Counted from the stretch's first letter, positions 41,929 through 50,454 are shown. The stretch: DNA of 64,000 bases from Zongyangia hominis (GCF_014385095.1 NZ_JACRTC010000003.1:221417-285416), one strand, 5' to 3'. Numbers and translations: made by a program. The notes: generated by a model not told the origin, from the sequence alone.

Positions 41929-44721
41929 TCAGGGCTTGACACGGTCCTTGCGTGCCTGTTCGATGGCGTTATAGAGGTAATTGACATCGATGGGCTTGGG
42001 AATAAAGCCGGTCATGCCAGCTGCCAGCGCCGCATCCACATCCTCTTTGAAGGTGTTGGCGGTCATGGCCAAGATGGGGATGGAGGCGGTGTCGGGGCGT
42101 AGGGAACGGATGGCCTGGGTCGCCTCCAAACCGTTCATCTCCGGCATGAGGATGTCCATCAGGATGATCTGATAGGTTCCGGGCCGGCTCTCTTTCATCA
42201 GCGCAACCGCCTGCTTGCCGTTTTCCGCATGGGTGACCTGTGCGCCCTGCAAAGTCAAAAGTTCCTTGGCGATTTCCGCGTTGAGAAGATTGTCTTCCGC
42301 CAGCAGAATGGAAAGGCCCTGCAGCCGGTCTTTCTTTGTACAGGCAGCCGGCTGCGCCATTTGGGCGAAGTTCCGGCCTTTAGGGAAGGTGACGGTGAAA
42401 TAAAATTCACTGCCCTCGTTTGTCCGGCTTTGGAGGAGCAGTTCCCCGCCCATGAGCTGGACAATGTTTTTGCTGATGGCCAGTCCAAGGCCGGTCCCTT
42501 GGCTCTTGGTGATGTTGGGGCCCACCTGTTCAAAGCTGAGGAAGATGCGCTCGTGGTCTTCCTCCGAAATGCCCACGCCGGTGTCGGCGACCCGGAAGGT
42601 GAAGGTGGCCTCCTCGGGGGTAGAGGCGTCCTCCCTGGCAAGGATGCGGACAGTGCCGCCGGGCGGGGTGAATTTAAAGGCGTTAGAGAGCAGGTTGAGG
42701 AAAACCTGACGCAGCCGGACCGGATCGCCGAGGACCACATCGTTTTGTATTTGTTTCTCCACACGGAAGTTGAGGTTTCTCTCCTGGGCCTCCGCCTTCA
42801 TCATGTTTTGCAGCTCATCGAGTAGGAGTCCGAGGGAGAAGGATTCGCGGCTCAGGTCCATCTTGCCGTTTTCAATGCGGCTCATATCGAGAATGTCGTT
42901 GATGAGCCCCAGCAGATAATGGGAGGAAGATTTAATTTTCGCTAAATTTCCCTGCGCCTTTTCCGGCAGCCCCTCCATCATGCCCGTTAAATCGGTGAGC
43001 CCTACAATGGCGTTCATGGGGGTGCGGATTTCATGGCTCATCCGGGAGAGAAATTCGCTCTTGGCCCGGCTTTCCGCTTCCGCCTTTTCCAGCTCGTTCT
43101 GCATGGCCGCGGTGTGCAGCCGGGCGCGGAAAATCAAGATGACGGTGGCGAGGATGAGCAGCAAAAAGACCGATACCACCGAAATCGCCAGTTCGGGGTT
43201 GGCGTAAATGATGCCGGTCAAGGTCATCCGGGATTCGCCAATGGAAACCAAGTTTCGACTGCTGATGGTGTCCCTTTGCTCTTCGGTCATATTGTTGATG
43301 GCCTTGTTGACGATGGTGAACAAATCCGGGTCCACCGGCACGCCCATTGCAAAGCCGATGTCCGTGCTGTCGTTAACCAGATTCACCTGTACCACATTGG
43401 GAAAATGCTGTTGCTGCATGATATATTCCAGATGGGAAGAGATGCCATAGAAAAAGTCCACTTTGCCCTTGTTGACATCGGAGAGCGCTTCAGCGACGGT
43501 GAGGTAGTGCTTGACCTCATCCGCCACGATATTGGAGGGCAGCTCACAGCCCTCCAGGACCGCTCCCACCAATCCTTCGGCCGGATAAGTGGACTCCTTG
43601 TTGCGCACGAGGATGGAATCCATCTTGGTGTAGGAGGAGGTCAGTGCCAGGCCCCGTTCCATGGCGTCCTCCTCTGTCCCCACAAAGAAGCCCAGCATAT
43701 CGGCCTCGCCGCTTTGCACCTTGCTGATCGATTCGGCATAATTGTCACAATAGAGATAGGAAAACTGGAGCCCTGCATAATTGGCCACTTCCTTTAGAAA
43801 ATCGGGGACCAGGCCGTCGTGCTGATCCTCGTTATCCAAACAGAATATGGGGTGCCAGTTGTTGGGGACCGCTACCGTCACCGTCCCTTTCTGCCGGACG
43901 TAGCCCTGTTCCTGGCGGCTGAGCACGATGTGGCCGCTGCCGATGGTGGAAAAATTGGCGGCATAGACTTCCGAGGCAAAGTTGGGATTGGCTTGATAAA
44001 TTTTTTCCAGCGCCATATTTAAGCCGTCCAGGACTTCCTGGTTGCCGGGGGTGGTCACGATATAGTGGGCCTGGGATTCAATGGTGGCGGCCACATTGAA
44101 TCCGGATTCCGAGTCTTTACTGTTGCCCACCAGCATGTCGACCTCCCCATTTTCTAAAAAGGGGAAGAGATCGCCGGTGATGGACAAGTCTTCGAAGGTA
44201 TAGGTCTTGATGGTGCAGTCCAGATCGTTGCTGGATAGATACTCTTTGAGCCGGCGGATATTTTCGGTGGCCCGCTCGAAAACGCCGATGGTTTTGCCGT
44301 TGAAGGTGCTCAGGTCATAGCTCTTGATCCGGTCATCATCCCGGCGGGTTAAGAGGACGATTTTGCTGTATCCGCAGTTGAAGTCGGGGTAGGCGAAGTA
44401 TTCCTCATATCCCTCCGCGTAATAGTTTCCGCCCATCAGATCAAAATCACCGGAAAAGAACTGATCGAGCAAATTGGTGCTGTTGGTATCCACATATTCA
44501 TATTTCCAGCCGGTATACTTAGCGATTTCATTGAGAAAATCGACCACCAGGCCATAGCGATGTCCGTCCGGCGTGGTCATGGTATAGCCTTCCGCATCGG
44601 GATAGGCAACACGCAGCACCTTTTCCTCCGCTTGCGCCGCACAGGGTATCATGAGCGCTGTGAGCAGTACGGCGATGAGAAAGACGGCGCAAAACCGCAT
44701 GTTTCGGCTGAAATATTTCAT
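41929..44721 (-). CDS. BvgS-like hybrid sensor histidine kinase
   Basis: 930 residues. Signal/anchor at residues 9-31; two tandem family-3 solute-binding domains (about 36-265 and 278-495) outside the membrane; a membrane helix at 511-532; HisKA with His563 in MSHEIRTPMN; HATPase (NLLSNAFKFTP, DTGVGIS, GTGLGLAI); and a C-terminal receiver with Asp856 in ILMDILMPEMNG. The binding domains suggest sensing of an amino acid or similar small molecule. There is no separate response regulator or output domain, so phosphate must pass to another protein. Its own terminator follows. Confidence 0.93.
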   Translation of the reverse strand: MKYFSRNMRFCAVFLIAVLLTALMIPCAAQAEEKVLRVAYPDAEGYTMTTPDGHRYGLVVDFLNEIAKYTGWKYEYVDTNSTNLLDQFFSGDFDLMGGNYYAEGYEEYFAYPDFNCGYSKIVLLTRRDDDRIKSYDLSTFNGKTIGVFERATENIRRLKEYLSSNDLDCTIKTYTFEDLSITGDLFPFLENGEVDMLVGNSKDSESGFNVAATIESQAHYIVTTPGNQEVLDGLNMALEKIYQANPNFASEVYAANFSTIGSGHIVLSRQEQGYVRQKGTVTVAVPNNWHPIFCLDNEDQHDGLVPDFLKEVANYAGLQFSYLYCDNYAESISKVQSGEADMLGFFVGTEEDAMERGLALTSSYTKMDSILVRNKESTYPAEGLVGAVLEGCELPSNIVADEVKHYLTVAEALSDVNKGKVDFFYGISSHLEYIMQQQHFPNVVQVNLVNDSTDIGFAMGVPVDPDLFTIVNKAINNMTEEQRDTISSRNLVSIGESRMTLTGIIYANPELAISVVSVFLLLILATVILIFRARLHTAAMQNELEKAEAESRAKSEFLSRMSHEIRTPMNAIVGLTDLTGMMEGLPEKAQGNLAKIKSSSHYLLGLINDILDMSRIENGKMDLSRESFSLGLLLDELQNMMKAEAQERNLNFRVEKQIQNDVVLGDPVRLRQVFLNLLSNAFKFTPPGGTVRILAREDASTPEEATFTFRVADTGVGISEEDHERIFLSFEQVGPNITKSQGTGLGLAISKNIVQLMGGELLLQSRTNEGSEFYFTVTFPKGRNFAQMAQPAACTKKDRLQGLSILLAEDNLLNAEIAKELLTLQGAQVTHAENGKQAVALMKESRPGTYQIILMDILMPEMNGLEATQAIRSLRPDTASIPILAMTANTFKEDVDAALAAGMTGFIPKPIDVNYLYNAIEQARKDRVKP

Positions 44722-45173
44722 CTGTACACCTTCTATTCAAAGTTGTAACCGCAAAAACAGATAGATACGGTCATATTATGTTCTCAAACTGCGCGGGAAG
44801 GATGGCTGGTTACAGCCTGTCCGCACAGCAGATGCTTTGGGATTGTGTTGCTTTACATTTTACCATAGTCAATCCCCTCGCGCCATAGCTTTTACACATT
44901 GTGTTCCATTTTTCCGGCCGGATTTTCCCAAAAACACCATTTTTTTGCCACTGTTGGGCCCTGGCGATGGACGATGGCCGTGCATCCGGCGGCGGCCTTC
45001 CCCTGCGCGCGTTTTCGCCCGCCCGAGGCTGCCCATAGCATTTGGAACAGGCAGCCTTGGGGAAAGAGGGGGAAATTCGCTGGCGACCAATACCGAAACG
45101 ATAAAAAATAAGTTGTCAATGGTCTTATTGACTCAACTCAATATGAATATTTCATGAATTTACAACAAAAGCT

Positions 45174-45212
45174 TTGACAGGAAAGACAACTCTGTGCTAT
45201 AATCAAGTTGTC
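45174..45212 (+). promoter_or_regulatory. Strong promoter enclosed by an inverted repeat
   Basis: TTGACA (45174-45179), 18 bases, TATAAT (45198-45203), both perfect. GACAACT (45185-45191) and AGTTGTC (45206-45212) flank the -10 box as an inverted repeat, a likely repressor site; a related AAGTTGTCAAT lies upstream near 45111. Confidence 0.75.
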
Positions 45213-45336
45213 AATATAACGAGAATTGTATTGCTTTCTCCTCTTTTTTATAATTATATTCTTTCCTCCATCCTGAACTTTTTAGTTCGTCTCCAGCAGA
45301 AAAATACCGCCGACTTGTGTCAGCGGTATTTTTCTG
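45210..45336 (+). ncRNA. Candidate small regulatory RNA
   Basis: A perfect promoter is followed 90 bases later by a strong terminator with no credible reading frame between. The transcript of about 125 bases would contain CTTTCTCCTC (45234-45243) and CTTTCCTCC (45261-45269), both complementary to Shine-Dalgarno sequences, a small GAACT-TTTT-AGTTC hairpin and the terminator stem. Pyrimidine-rich anti-SD stretches are typical of trans-acting small RNAs in Firmicutes. The rest of the spacer (44722-45170) shows nothing convincing. Confidence 0.55.
45297..45336 (+). terminator. Terminator of the small RNA candidate
   Basis: AGAAAAATACCGC / GCGGTATTTTTCT with a 12-base loop. Confidence 0.88.
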
Positions 45337-45354
45337 CTTTTCTTTGGCCGCAAT

Positions 45355-45383
45355 AAAAAAGCGCCCGGAAGCGGGCGCTTTGC
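45355..45383. terminator. Terminator of the small membrane protein gene
   Basis: AAAGCGCCCG / CGGGCGCTTT with loop GAAG; on the minus strand it ends in six T. Confidence 0.88.
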
Positions 45384-45389
45384 ATGGCT

Positions 45390-45713
45390 TTAGGACTCTT
45401 TGCGGCTAATCATACCGATTAACACCGTGGTGGCCAAGGCAAGCACGGTGTACACCGCCACCCAGACCCAAAAGCTTGTATTGAAAAATAAGAACATGCC
45501 AAGAATGTAGGAGACGGCCAAGGTGGCTATCACCATCCACTTGGTGCGGATGAGCAGGGTCAAGGCAACTGTGAGCAGGATGGTCAGGAGCGGCAGCAGG
45601 GTTAACACCAGGAGAAAGGGATTAACAAAGCCGCTGCTCAAGTAGAGAAGTAGCTGCACCAGCGCCACGGTGAGGGCGCAAAACAGGATTTTTCCGGACT
45701 TGGTTAGATTCAT
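45390..45713 (-). CDS. Small four-helix membrane protein, unknown
   Basis: 107 residues, almost entirely hydrophobic: four helices (starting near residues 8, 31, 56 and 80) with short loops and a basic C-terminal ISRKES. No recognised domain. ATG 45713 follows GAGAGAGG at 10 bases. Single-gene unit with its own terminator, divergent from the phosphatidyltransferase gene. Function unknown. Confidence 0.7.
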   Translation of the reverse strand: MNLTKSGKILFCALTVALVQLLLYLSSGFVNPFLLVLTLLPLLTILLTVALTLLIRTKWMVIATLAVSYILGMFLFFNTSFWVWVAVYTVLALATTVLIGMISRKES

Positions 45714-45911
45714 CAAAGGAAGACCTCTCTCTCAAAAGCCAAAAGGCATGACTTATACACAGGAAAACGTAATAAAAAGTTAATGGCTATTGCTGGAACG
45801 CTGTGATATGATACACATGTTATCATAGAAGGGGTGGGGCGTCAACCGTGAAAGAAAGAAGAAAATCCGGGACAAAACAGAATCAATGGTATGTTCATCC
45901 ATAAGTTAGTA

Positions 45912-45920
45912 TGATATAAT
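45912..45920 (+). promoter_or_regulatory. Extended -10 promoter of the phosphatidyltransferase gene
   Basis: TGA-TATAAT, an extended -10, about 77 bases before the chosen start; no clear -35 box. Confidence 0.5.
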
Positions 45921-45996
45921 GATTTTGTTGTCGAATGATTGCGGCAGGAAAGAGAAGACTGGCGCACAGTTGGGCACAGTTGCGGAGGTAAAAAGT

Positions 45997-46572
45997 TTGG
46001 ACGCGAAAAAGATTTGGACCATACCGAATGTACTATCCTTTGTCAGGATTTTATTGATTCCTATCTTTGTATACTTTTATCTGACAGCCGAAACCGTACA
46101 GGAATATTACATTGCCGCCGCCGTCATACTGCTTTCGGGATTGACCGATATGGCGGATGGCATCATTGCCCGGCACTTTCATATGATTACCGACTTTGGT
46201 AAAATTATCGACCCCATTGCGGACAAGCTGACCCAGGGCACCGTGGCCATTTGCCTGGCCATCCGTATTCCCGGCATGGCGGTGCTCCTATCCATCTTCA
46301 TCATCAAAGAAGTGCTGATGATGCTGGGCGGTTACCGGTTGCTGCGGGGCGGCGCGAAAATCCAAGGCGCCCAGTGGTTCGGCAAGCTCTCCACCGTGAT
46401 TTTTTATATCGTCATGCTGGCCACGGTGGCGTTTCCCACTCTCGACCGCACGGTAACTACGGTGATGATCTGCATTTCCGCCGGATTCATGATCTTTTCT
46501 TTTATTATGTATCTCCCCGTGTACCGGGAGCTTAAAAAGGAGACAGCAAAAAACGACCAAGGCCAAAAGTAA
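45997..46572 (+). CDS. CDP-alcohol phosphatidyltransferase (PgsA- or cardiolipin-synthase-like)
   Basis: 191 residues with about five membrane helices. The full catalytic motif is present: Asp51, Asp54-Gly55, Ala58-Arg59, Gly68, Asp72 and Asp76 (DMADGIIAR...GKIIDPIAD). The family transfers a phosphatidyl group from CDP-diacylglycerol to an alcohol such as glycerol 3-phosphate. Start at TTG 45997 because GGAGG lies 8 bases upstream; a longer frame from 45919 covers the promoter. Which alcohol is used cannot be decided by eye. Confidence 0.88.
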   Translation: MDAKKIWTIPNVLSFVRILLIPIFVYFYLTAETVQEYYIAAAVILLSGLTDMADGIIARHFHMITDFGKIIDPIADKLTQGTVAICLAIRIPGMAVLLSIFIIKEVLMMLGGYRLLRGGAKIQGAQWFGKLSTVIFYIVMLATVAFPTLDRTVTTVMICISAGFMIFSFIMYLPVYRELKKETAKNDQGQK

Positions 46573-46573
46573 A

Positions 46574-46600
46574 AATAGCCGCGAAAGCGGCTGTTTTCGC
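46574..46600 (+). terminator. Terminator after the phosphatidyltransferase gene
   Basis: AGCCGC-GAAA-GCGGCT followed by GTTTT, directly after the stop codon. Confidence 0.7.
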
Positions 46601-46716
46601 GCTGGAAGGGCGGATGCCCGCAGCCATACTCATGCGCCGTCCCCCGATGCGCCGGCTTTCTTGACGCCGCTTTGGGAGCGCCATAGGGGAACTAAGACCA
46701 ATAGATGGCAGTTGGC

Positions 46717-46745
46717 TTGACAGTTCAGATATTTGGCGGTAGAGT
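46717..46745 (+). promoter_or_regulatory. Promoter of the RNHCP attenuator transcript
   Basis: Perfect TTGACA, 17 bases, TAGAGT; start near 46752, giving a leader of about 190 bases. Confidence 0.75.
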
Positions 46746-46833
46746 AGAGAAGACAGGTTCTCCTATGTCAAAGCAACCACTTTGGGACAAAGGGGAAACG
46801 GTTTCATTCAGTATTATTTAGGAGATTAGCTTT

Positions 46834-46869
46834 ATGAAGAATAATAAGACCACGGAGATTGTACGCTGA
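46834..46869 (+). CDS. Leader peptide of the RNHCP gene (11 codons)
   Basis: ATG with AGGAG nine bases upstream, encoding MKNNKTTEIVR and a TGA stop at 46867-46869. Too short to be a functional protein by itself. Its stop lies two bases before the first arm of a hairpin whose alternative fold would bury the ribosome site of the next gene, as expected for a translational attenuator. Its translation rather than its product is likely what matters. Confidence 0.65.
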   Translation: MKNNKTTEIVR

Positions 46870-46871
46870 CC

Positions 46872-46935
46872 GGGAGGTTTGCGTCTGTCAGTGGTAACAC
46901 AAACCTCCCAAAAGTAGCATTTTACTTTTAGGAGG
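46872..46935 (+). promoter_or_regulatory. Translational attenuator of the RNHCP gene
   Basis: Arm 1 GGGAGGTTTG (46872-46881) pairs perfectly with arm 2 CAAACCTCCC (46900-46909). Arm 2 can instead use CCTCCCAAAAG (46904-46914) to pair with CTTTTAGGAGG (46925-46935), which is the RNHCP ribosome site: 10 of 11 bases match. The folds exclude each other. With 1:2 the site is open; with 2:3 it is closed. A ribosome at the leader-peptide stop would cover arm 1 and favour closure; no leader translation, or a stall at an early codon, would favour opening. Confidence 0.7.
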
Positions 46936-46944
46936 AACCATCCC

Positions 46945-47370
46945 ATGAATCGGGAAAATAAAAAAAAATCATTTGAAAAAGGGTATTACAAAAAACACGC
47001 CTGTAACGAGACGTTTTTGTGCAAAAGCTGCGGAAGAACCGTAGTTCCGGCCGGAGCCGGAAGCGAGCACAGAAATCATTGCCCGAATTGCCTGACCAGT
47101 CTCCACGTCGACAACGAACCGGGGGACCGGGCGGCCGGCTGCGGCGGAAGGATGGAGCCAATCGCCGTATGGGTCCGCAAGAATGGCGAGTGGGCGATCA
47201 TCCATCGCTGCCGCATCTGCGGGAGCCTGCGCTCCAACAGAATTGCCGCCGACGACAATCCGATGATGCTCATGTCACTGGCGATGAAACCGGTGGCCCG
47301 CCCGCCTTTCCCATTGGAAAAACTCGAAGAAATGACGGCCCTCATGGGCGGAGACGGATCGGTGAAATAA
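46945..47370 (+). CDS. RNHCP-domain zinc-ribbon protein
   Basis: 141 residues. The name-giving motif RNHCPNC is at residues 43-49. Cysteine pairs Cys26/Cys29 and Cys46/Cys49 form one probable zinc site; Cys66 and Cys89/Cys92 (HRCRICG) may form a second. The N terminus is strongly basic (RENKKKSFEKGYYKK), which suggests RNA or ribosome binding. The domain family has no established function that I know. AGGAGG lies 9 bases before the ATG and is the target of the alternative hairpin upstream. The control region implies that expression answers to translation status. Confidence 0.88.
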   Translation: MNRENKKKSFEKGYYKKHACNETFLCKSCGRTVVPAGAGSEHRNHCPNCLTSLHVDNEPGDRAAGCGGRMEPIAVWVRKNGEWAIIHRCRICGSLRSNRIAADDNPMMLMSLAMKPVARPPFPLEKLEEMTALMGGDGSVK

Positions 47371-47373
47371 GCA

Positions 47374-47416
47374 CAAAAAAGGCCGGTGAGACAGCTTGTC
47401 TCACCGGCCTTTTTGC
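47374..47416. terminator. Bidirectional terminator
   Basis: AAAAAGGCCGGTGAGACA / TGTCTCACCGGCCTTTTT with loop GCT; between the RNHCP gene and the converging patatin gene. Confidence 0.93.
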
Positions 47417-47424
47417 AGCTTTTT

Positions 47425-48273
47425 CTATTTTTCCAGAAAGGCGAGGAGCGCTTCATAACACCGGGAGGCTTCGATATAACCGGTGTCGTAGAGCGCCTGG
47501 AGCTTCCGCTTATTTTTATCGGTGCTCTTGACAGCCACCGGATTTTGGGGCGCAATGATGAAAACAGAGCCCTCCGCTTCCATCCGCCGCAGCTCATCCA
47601 GGGTGCGGTTATACATCAGATGCCGGTTTTCCAAGGCCTTCACAAATTGGGGATATTGGCGGTATTTGCGCCGCAAAAGCGCCATATGCTTCCCCGGCTC
47701 CTTGCGATAGGCGCGGTCCCGGGTGAGGATCACCACATGCTTTTTGTTCCCGTCGGCAATGGATTTGTCGATGGGGATGGAGTCGGCGATGCCACCGTCC
47801 AGGAGCTTGTGTCCGGCGAAGGAGACGATGGGGGAAATGAGGGGCAGGGAAGAGGAAGCGGCCAGCGGCGTGCAGTCGTAGTCCATCTCTTCCTTGGAGA
47901 AGAAGAGGGCTTGCCCTGTCTCACAGTCGGTAGTGCCGATATAAAAGGCGGTATCGCTGCCGTAGAAGGTGTCGTAATCGAGGGGTACCAGGTGGTGGGG
48001 CATGTCTTTAAAGATAAAGTCCATGCCGAAGAGGGAGCCGGTTTTTATGAGACTGCGCAGGCTGAGATACCGGGGGTCCTCGATGTAACCGATGTTGATC
48101 TCATAGTTGCGACCCCGTTGGCGGCTGACATAGGAGCATCCATTGCAGGCCCCGGCGGAAACCCCCACCACATAGGGCAGATAGAGGTTGTGGTCCATAA
48201 AAAAGTCCAGCACCCCGATGGTGTAAAGCCCTCGCAGGCCGCCGCCTTCCAGTACCAGTCCAATGTTTTCCAT
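47425..48273 (-). CDS. Patatin-like phospholipase (RssA/YjjU type)
   Basis: 282 residues. The oxyanion loop GGGLRGLY is at residues 11-18, the nucleophile Ser is in GVSAGAC (about residue 39), and the catalytic Asp is in LLDGGIADSIPI, completing the Ser-Asp dyad. The family hydrolyses lipid acyl esters inside the cell. ATG 48273 has AAAGGAG 10 bases upstream; the longer frame to 48336 has none. Single-gene unit. Confidence 0.9.
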   Translation of the reverse strand: MENIGLVLEGGGLRGLYTIGVLDFFMDHNLYLPYVVGVSAGACNGCSYVSRQRGRNYEINIGYIEDPRYLSLRSLIKTGSLFGMDFIFKDMPHHLVPLDYDTFYGSDTAFYIGTTDCETGQALFFSKEEMDYDCTPLAASSSLPLISPIVSFAGHKLLDGGIADSIPIDKSIADGNKKHVVILTRDRAYRKEPGKHMALLRRKYRQYPQFVKALENRHLMYNRTLDELRRMEAEGSVFIIAPQNPVAVKSTDKNKRKLQALYDTGYIEASRCYEALLAFLEK

Positions 48274-48354
48274 CCTTGCATTGCTCCTTTCATATGCCGC
48301 CGCAAAATCATGGGAAGCGGTCCGTCCAGCGGCCATGCCTTTGCGTCCCCCATG

Positions 48355-48426
48355 GGAGCGACCCCGCTCCCCTAGCGAAAATTGACACCCAGCCTTGCCG
48401 GGCGTCCGCTCGCCGTGTGAGGGTGT
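48355..48426. other. GC-rich hairpins upstream of the patatin gene
   Basis: GGGAGC-GACCCC-GCTCCC (48355-48372 region) and a larger GACACCC/GGGTGTC stem (about 48388-48426). They resemble the repeat-type hairpins elsewhere only loosely. No gene in 48274-48508. Confidence 0.35.
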
Positions 48427-48508
48427 CTGCGCCCCGCGCTGTATCCTTGGGACCGCTCGGTCGCCGCAGGCTGACTCCCATTATACCAGTCCGACCGTCA
48501 AAATTCAA

Positions 48509-48536
48509 TTGACCATCCGGCGAGGAGGGGTATAAT
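48509..48536 (+). promoter_or_regulatory. Promoter of the PHP gene
   Basis: TTGACC, 16 bases, TATAAT, just before the ribosome site AAAGGAGG. Confidence 0.75.
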
Positions 48537-48563
48537 AGAGAAAAGAGTAAAGGAGGCGCGGGG

Positions 48564-49436
48564 ATGCGGGACAAAGAAAAAGTCGATCTTCACATTCACT
48601 CCACCTGTTCCGACGGCACCATGACCCCCGAAGCCATCTGTGCGCGGGCGGCGGCGCGGGGCGTAGGGCTCATGGCCATCTGCGACCACAACTGCCTGGA
48701 CGCCTTGGGGCGGCTGGAAGCCACCGCCCGGAAAGAGAAACTGCGTTGGGTCACCGGGGTGGAACTGGACTGCGGGTTCGAAAACCGGGTCTACCATGTG
48801 CTGGGCTATGGCTTTAGCGCCAAGGACGCGGCCTTCCGAAAGCTGGTGCGGGAAAACCGGCGCAAGCTCGACCAGATGAGCGTCGATCTGCTAAAAAGGA
48901 TGGAGGAAGATTTCCCCCAGGTATCTTTGGAGGAATTCCTGCGCTACCCCAACAACCCCGCCCGGGGCGGTTGGGCGGCGCTCAATTACTTCTTGGACAA
49001 GGGAATCGCCTCCAACTTTGACGAGGTCATGCAGCTGTATGGGAAATATAAATGCAGCTACGCCAAAGCGGGCTTTGTGTCCATGGAGGAGGCCTGCGCC
49101 GCCATCCACGCCGCCGGGGGACGGGCAGTCCTCGCCCACCCGGGCTATTCCATCAAGGGGGATCGGAGTCAGTATCAAGCGGCGCTGCGCCGGATGCTCC
49201 TGTGCGGGCTCGACGGCATCGAGTGCTATTATCCGCTGCACACCCCCCAACAGCGGGAGGACGCCCTGGCCCTCTGCCGGGAGCGGGATCTGCTCATCAC
49301 CAGCGGCAGCGACTGCCACGGGGACTTTCAGAAGACCTACGAGGGCGGCATTCTGGACATCGGGGTAAACGATACCCGCTGGGAAGAAATCCGCCTGGGG
49401 GACATCGCCGTCCAGGGGGAAAACGAGGAAAAATAA
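48564..49436 (+). CDS. PHP-domain metal-dependent phosphoesterase
   Basis: 290 residues. Metal-binding motifs appear in order: DLHIHSTCSD (residues 7-16), AICDHNC, GVELDCG, LAHPGY and TSGSDCHGD. This is the YciV/TrpH-type PHP family, whose studied members hydrolyse 3',5'-nucleotide bisphosphates or short RNA 5' ends. All ligands look intact, so the enzyme should be active. A terminator overlaps the stop codon. Confidence 0.9.
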   Translation: MRDKEKVDLHIHSTCSDGTMTPEAICARAAARGVGLMAICDHNCLDALGRLEATARKEKLRWVTGVELDCGFENRVYHVLGYGFSAKDAAFRKLVRENRRKLDQMSVDLLKRMEEDFPQVSLEEFLRYPNNPARGGWAALNYFLDKGIASNFDEVMQLYGKYKCSYAKAGFVSMEEACAAIHAAGGRAVLAHPGYSIKGDRSQYQAALRRMLLCGLDGIECYYPLHTPQQREDALALCRERDLLITSGSDCHGDFQKTYEGGILDIGVNDTRWEEIRLGDIAVQGENEEK

Positions 49437-49470
49437 AAGACCCGGACTTTAAAGTCCGGGTCTTTTATTT
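49434..49470. terminator. Bidirectional terminator
   Basis: AAAAGACCCGGACTTT / AAAGTCCGGGTCTTTT, overlapping the PHP stop and touching the end of the XRE fusion gene. Confidence 0.9.
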
Positions 49471-50292
49471 TTAATGGAAGATGGAAGTGAGAACATGGAG
49501 CAGGGGACGCCAGATGCGGGGGAATTCCCGCAAAATCAGATCACGTACCTGGTCCCGGGGCAGTTCCGTAAATTTGGCGGGGAGGGAGTTTGTCAGCGTC
49601 CTCACACCGTCCACGGTGTTGCCGATGGCCAGATGGCCGGAGGATGCCATGTCCCCGATGGCAATTTGGGAGGCGACGGCGGCCCAGCCGATGGCATACT
49701 GGCCCACGGCCAGTCCGCCCAGCGCGACGATGCCCACGGCCACGCCGCCCAGGGCAAATCCACCCACCGCCACACCGCCCAGGGCCATCAAAAGCCCTAT
49801 GGCCAGCGCCCCCAAAGAAAGGAGTCCGACGCTAACGCATCCGAAACTAACGACACCCAGGGAAACAAGGCCCAAGGAAAGGATGCCGGTGGCCACGTTG
49901 CCCACGGCGATGACGCCCTTGGCCCGGCACCCCAGCCCGAAGTGGATGTGGACGAGAGGAAGGCCCCGCAGAGTGCGTTTGCTTTTATATTCGTAGTGGC
50001 GCAAAGGGATGTGCAGGACAATTTTCCGGCTGCCGGTATCGGCGAGACCGGCGGGAAGATCCGGGGCAGGGGAGGGCGCTTCGGGCGGAGGGGCCTCCTC
50101 CCCCCGTAGGAGGGCGTCCACACTGACGCCGTAGAGGCCGCTGAGTGCCAGGAGATTTCCTATATCGGGGGAGGAAGCGCCGGACTCCCACTTGGAGACG
50201 GCCTGCCGGGAGATGCCCAGCTGTTCGGCCAGATCCTCTTGGGAGTAGCCGCGCTCTTTTCTGAGCGCTTGCAAACGCTGTGATAGTTCCAT
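49471..50292 (-). CDS. XRE regulator fused to a glycine-rich hexad-repeat domain
   Basis: 273 residues. The N terminus is a standard Cro/CI helix-turn-helix (GYSQEDLAEQLGISRQAVSK) plus a proline-rich linker (residues 66-85). Residues about 118-235 form some 18 short repeats near GxxAxG or SLGxVS, for example TGILSLGLVSLGVVSFGCVS, glycine every third to sixth position with small hydrophobic residues between. This could be a compact beta-solenoid or packed membrane helices. A polar C-terminal part (LPRDQVRDLILREFPR) follows. Ribosome site weak. No partner gene adjacent. Confidence 0.75.
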   Translation of the reverse strand: MELSQRLQALRKERGYSQEDLAEQLGISRQAVSKWESGASSPDIGNLLALSGLYGVSVDALLRGEEAPPPEAPSPAPDLPAGLADTGSRKIVLHIPLRHYEYKSKRTLRGLPLVHIHFGLGCRAKGVIAVGNVATGILSLGLVSLGVVSFGCVSVGLLSLGALAIGLLMALGGVAVGGFALGGVAVGIVALGGLAVGQYAIGWAAVASQIAIGDMASSGHLAIGNTVDGVRTLTNSLPAKFTELPRDQVRDLILREFPRIWRPLLHVLTSIFH

Positions 50293-50454
50293 GAACGATA
50301 CTGCCTTTCCGGCGGGGGATCCCGCCTTGGTAGTTTAGATAGGTAAACCTTGGCTGAAAGCCTGCAACCAGCATAACTTGCCGGGGAGAAAAAGGCCACC
50401 AACCAGCGCTTTCTTTTTGTCAACCAGCGGTTGCATGGAGCAAAAAATGCCTAT

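Noticed and set aside
44837..45157. Plus-strand frame in the spacer after the hybrid kinase
   Set aside because: No ribosome site; Pro/Arg-rich middle part typical of noise in a GC-rich spacer.
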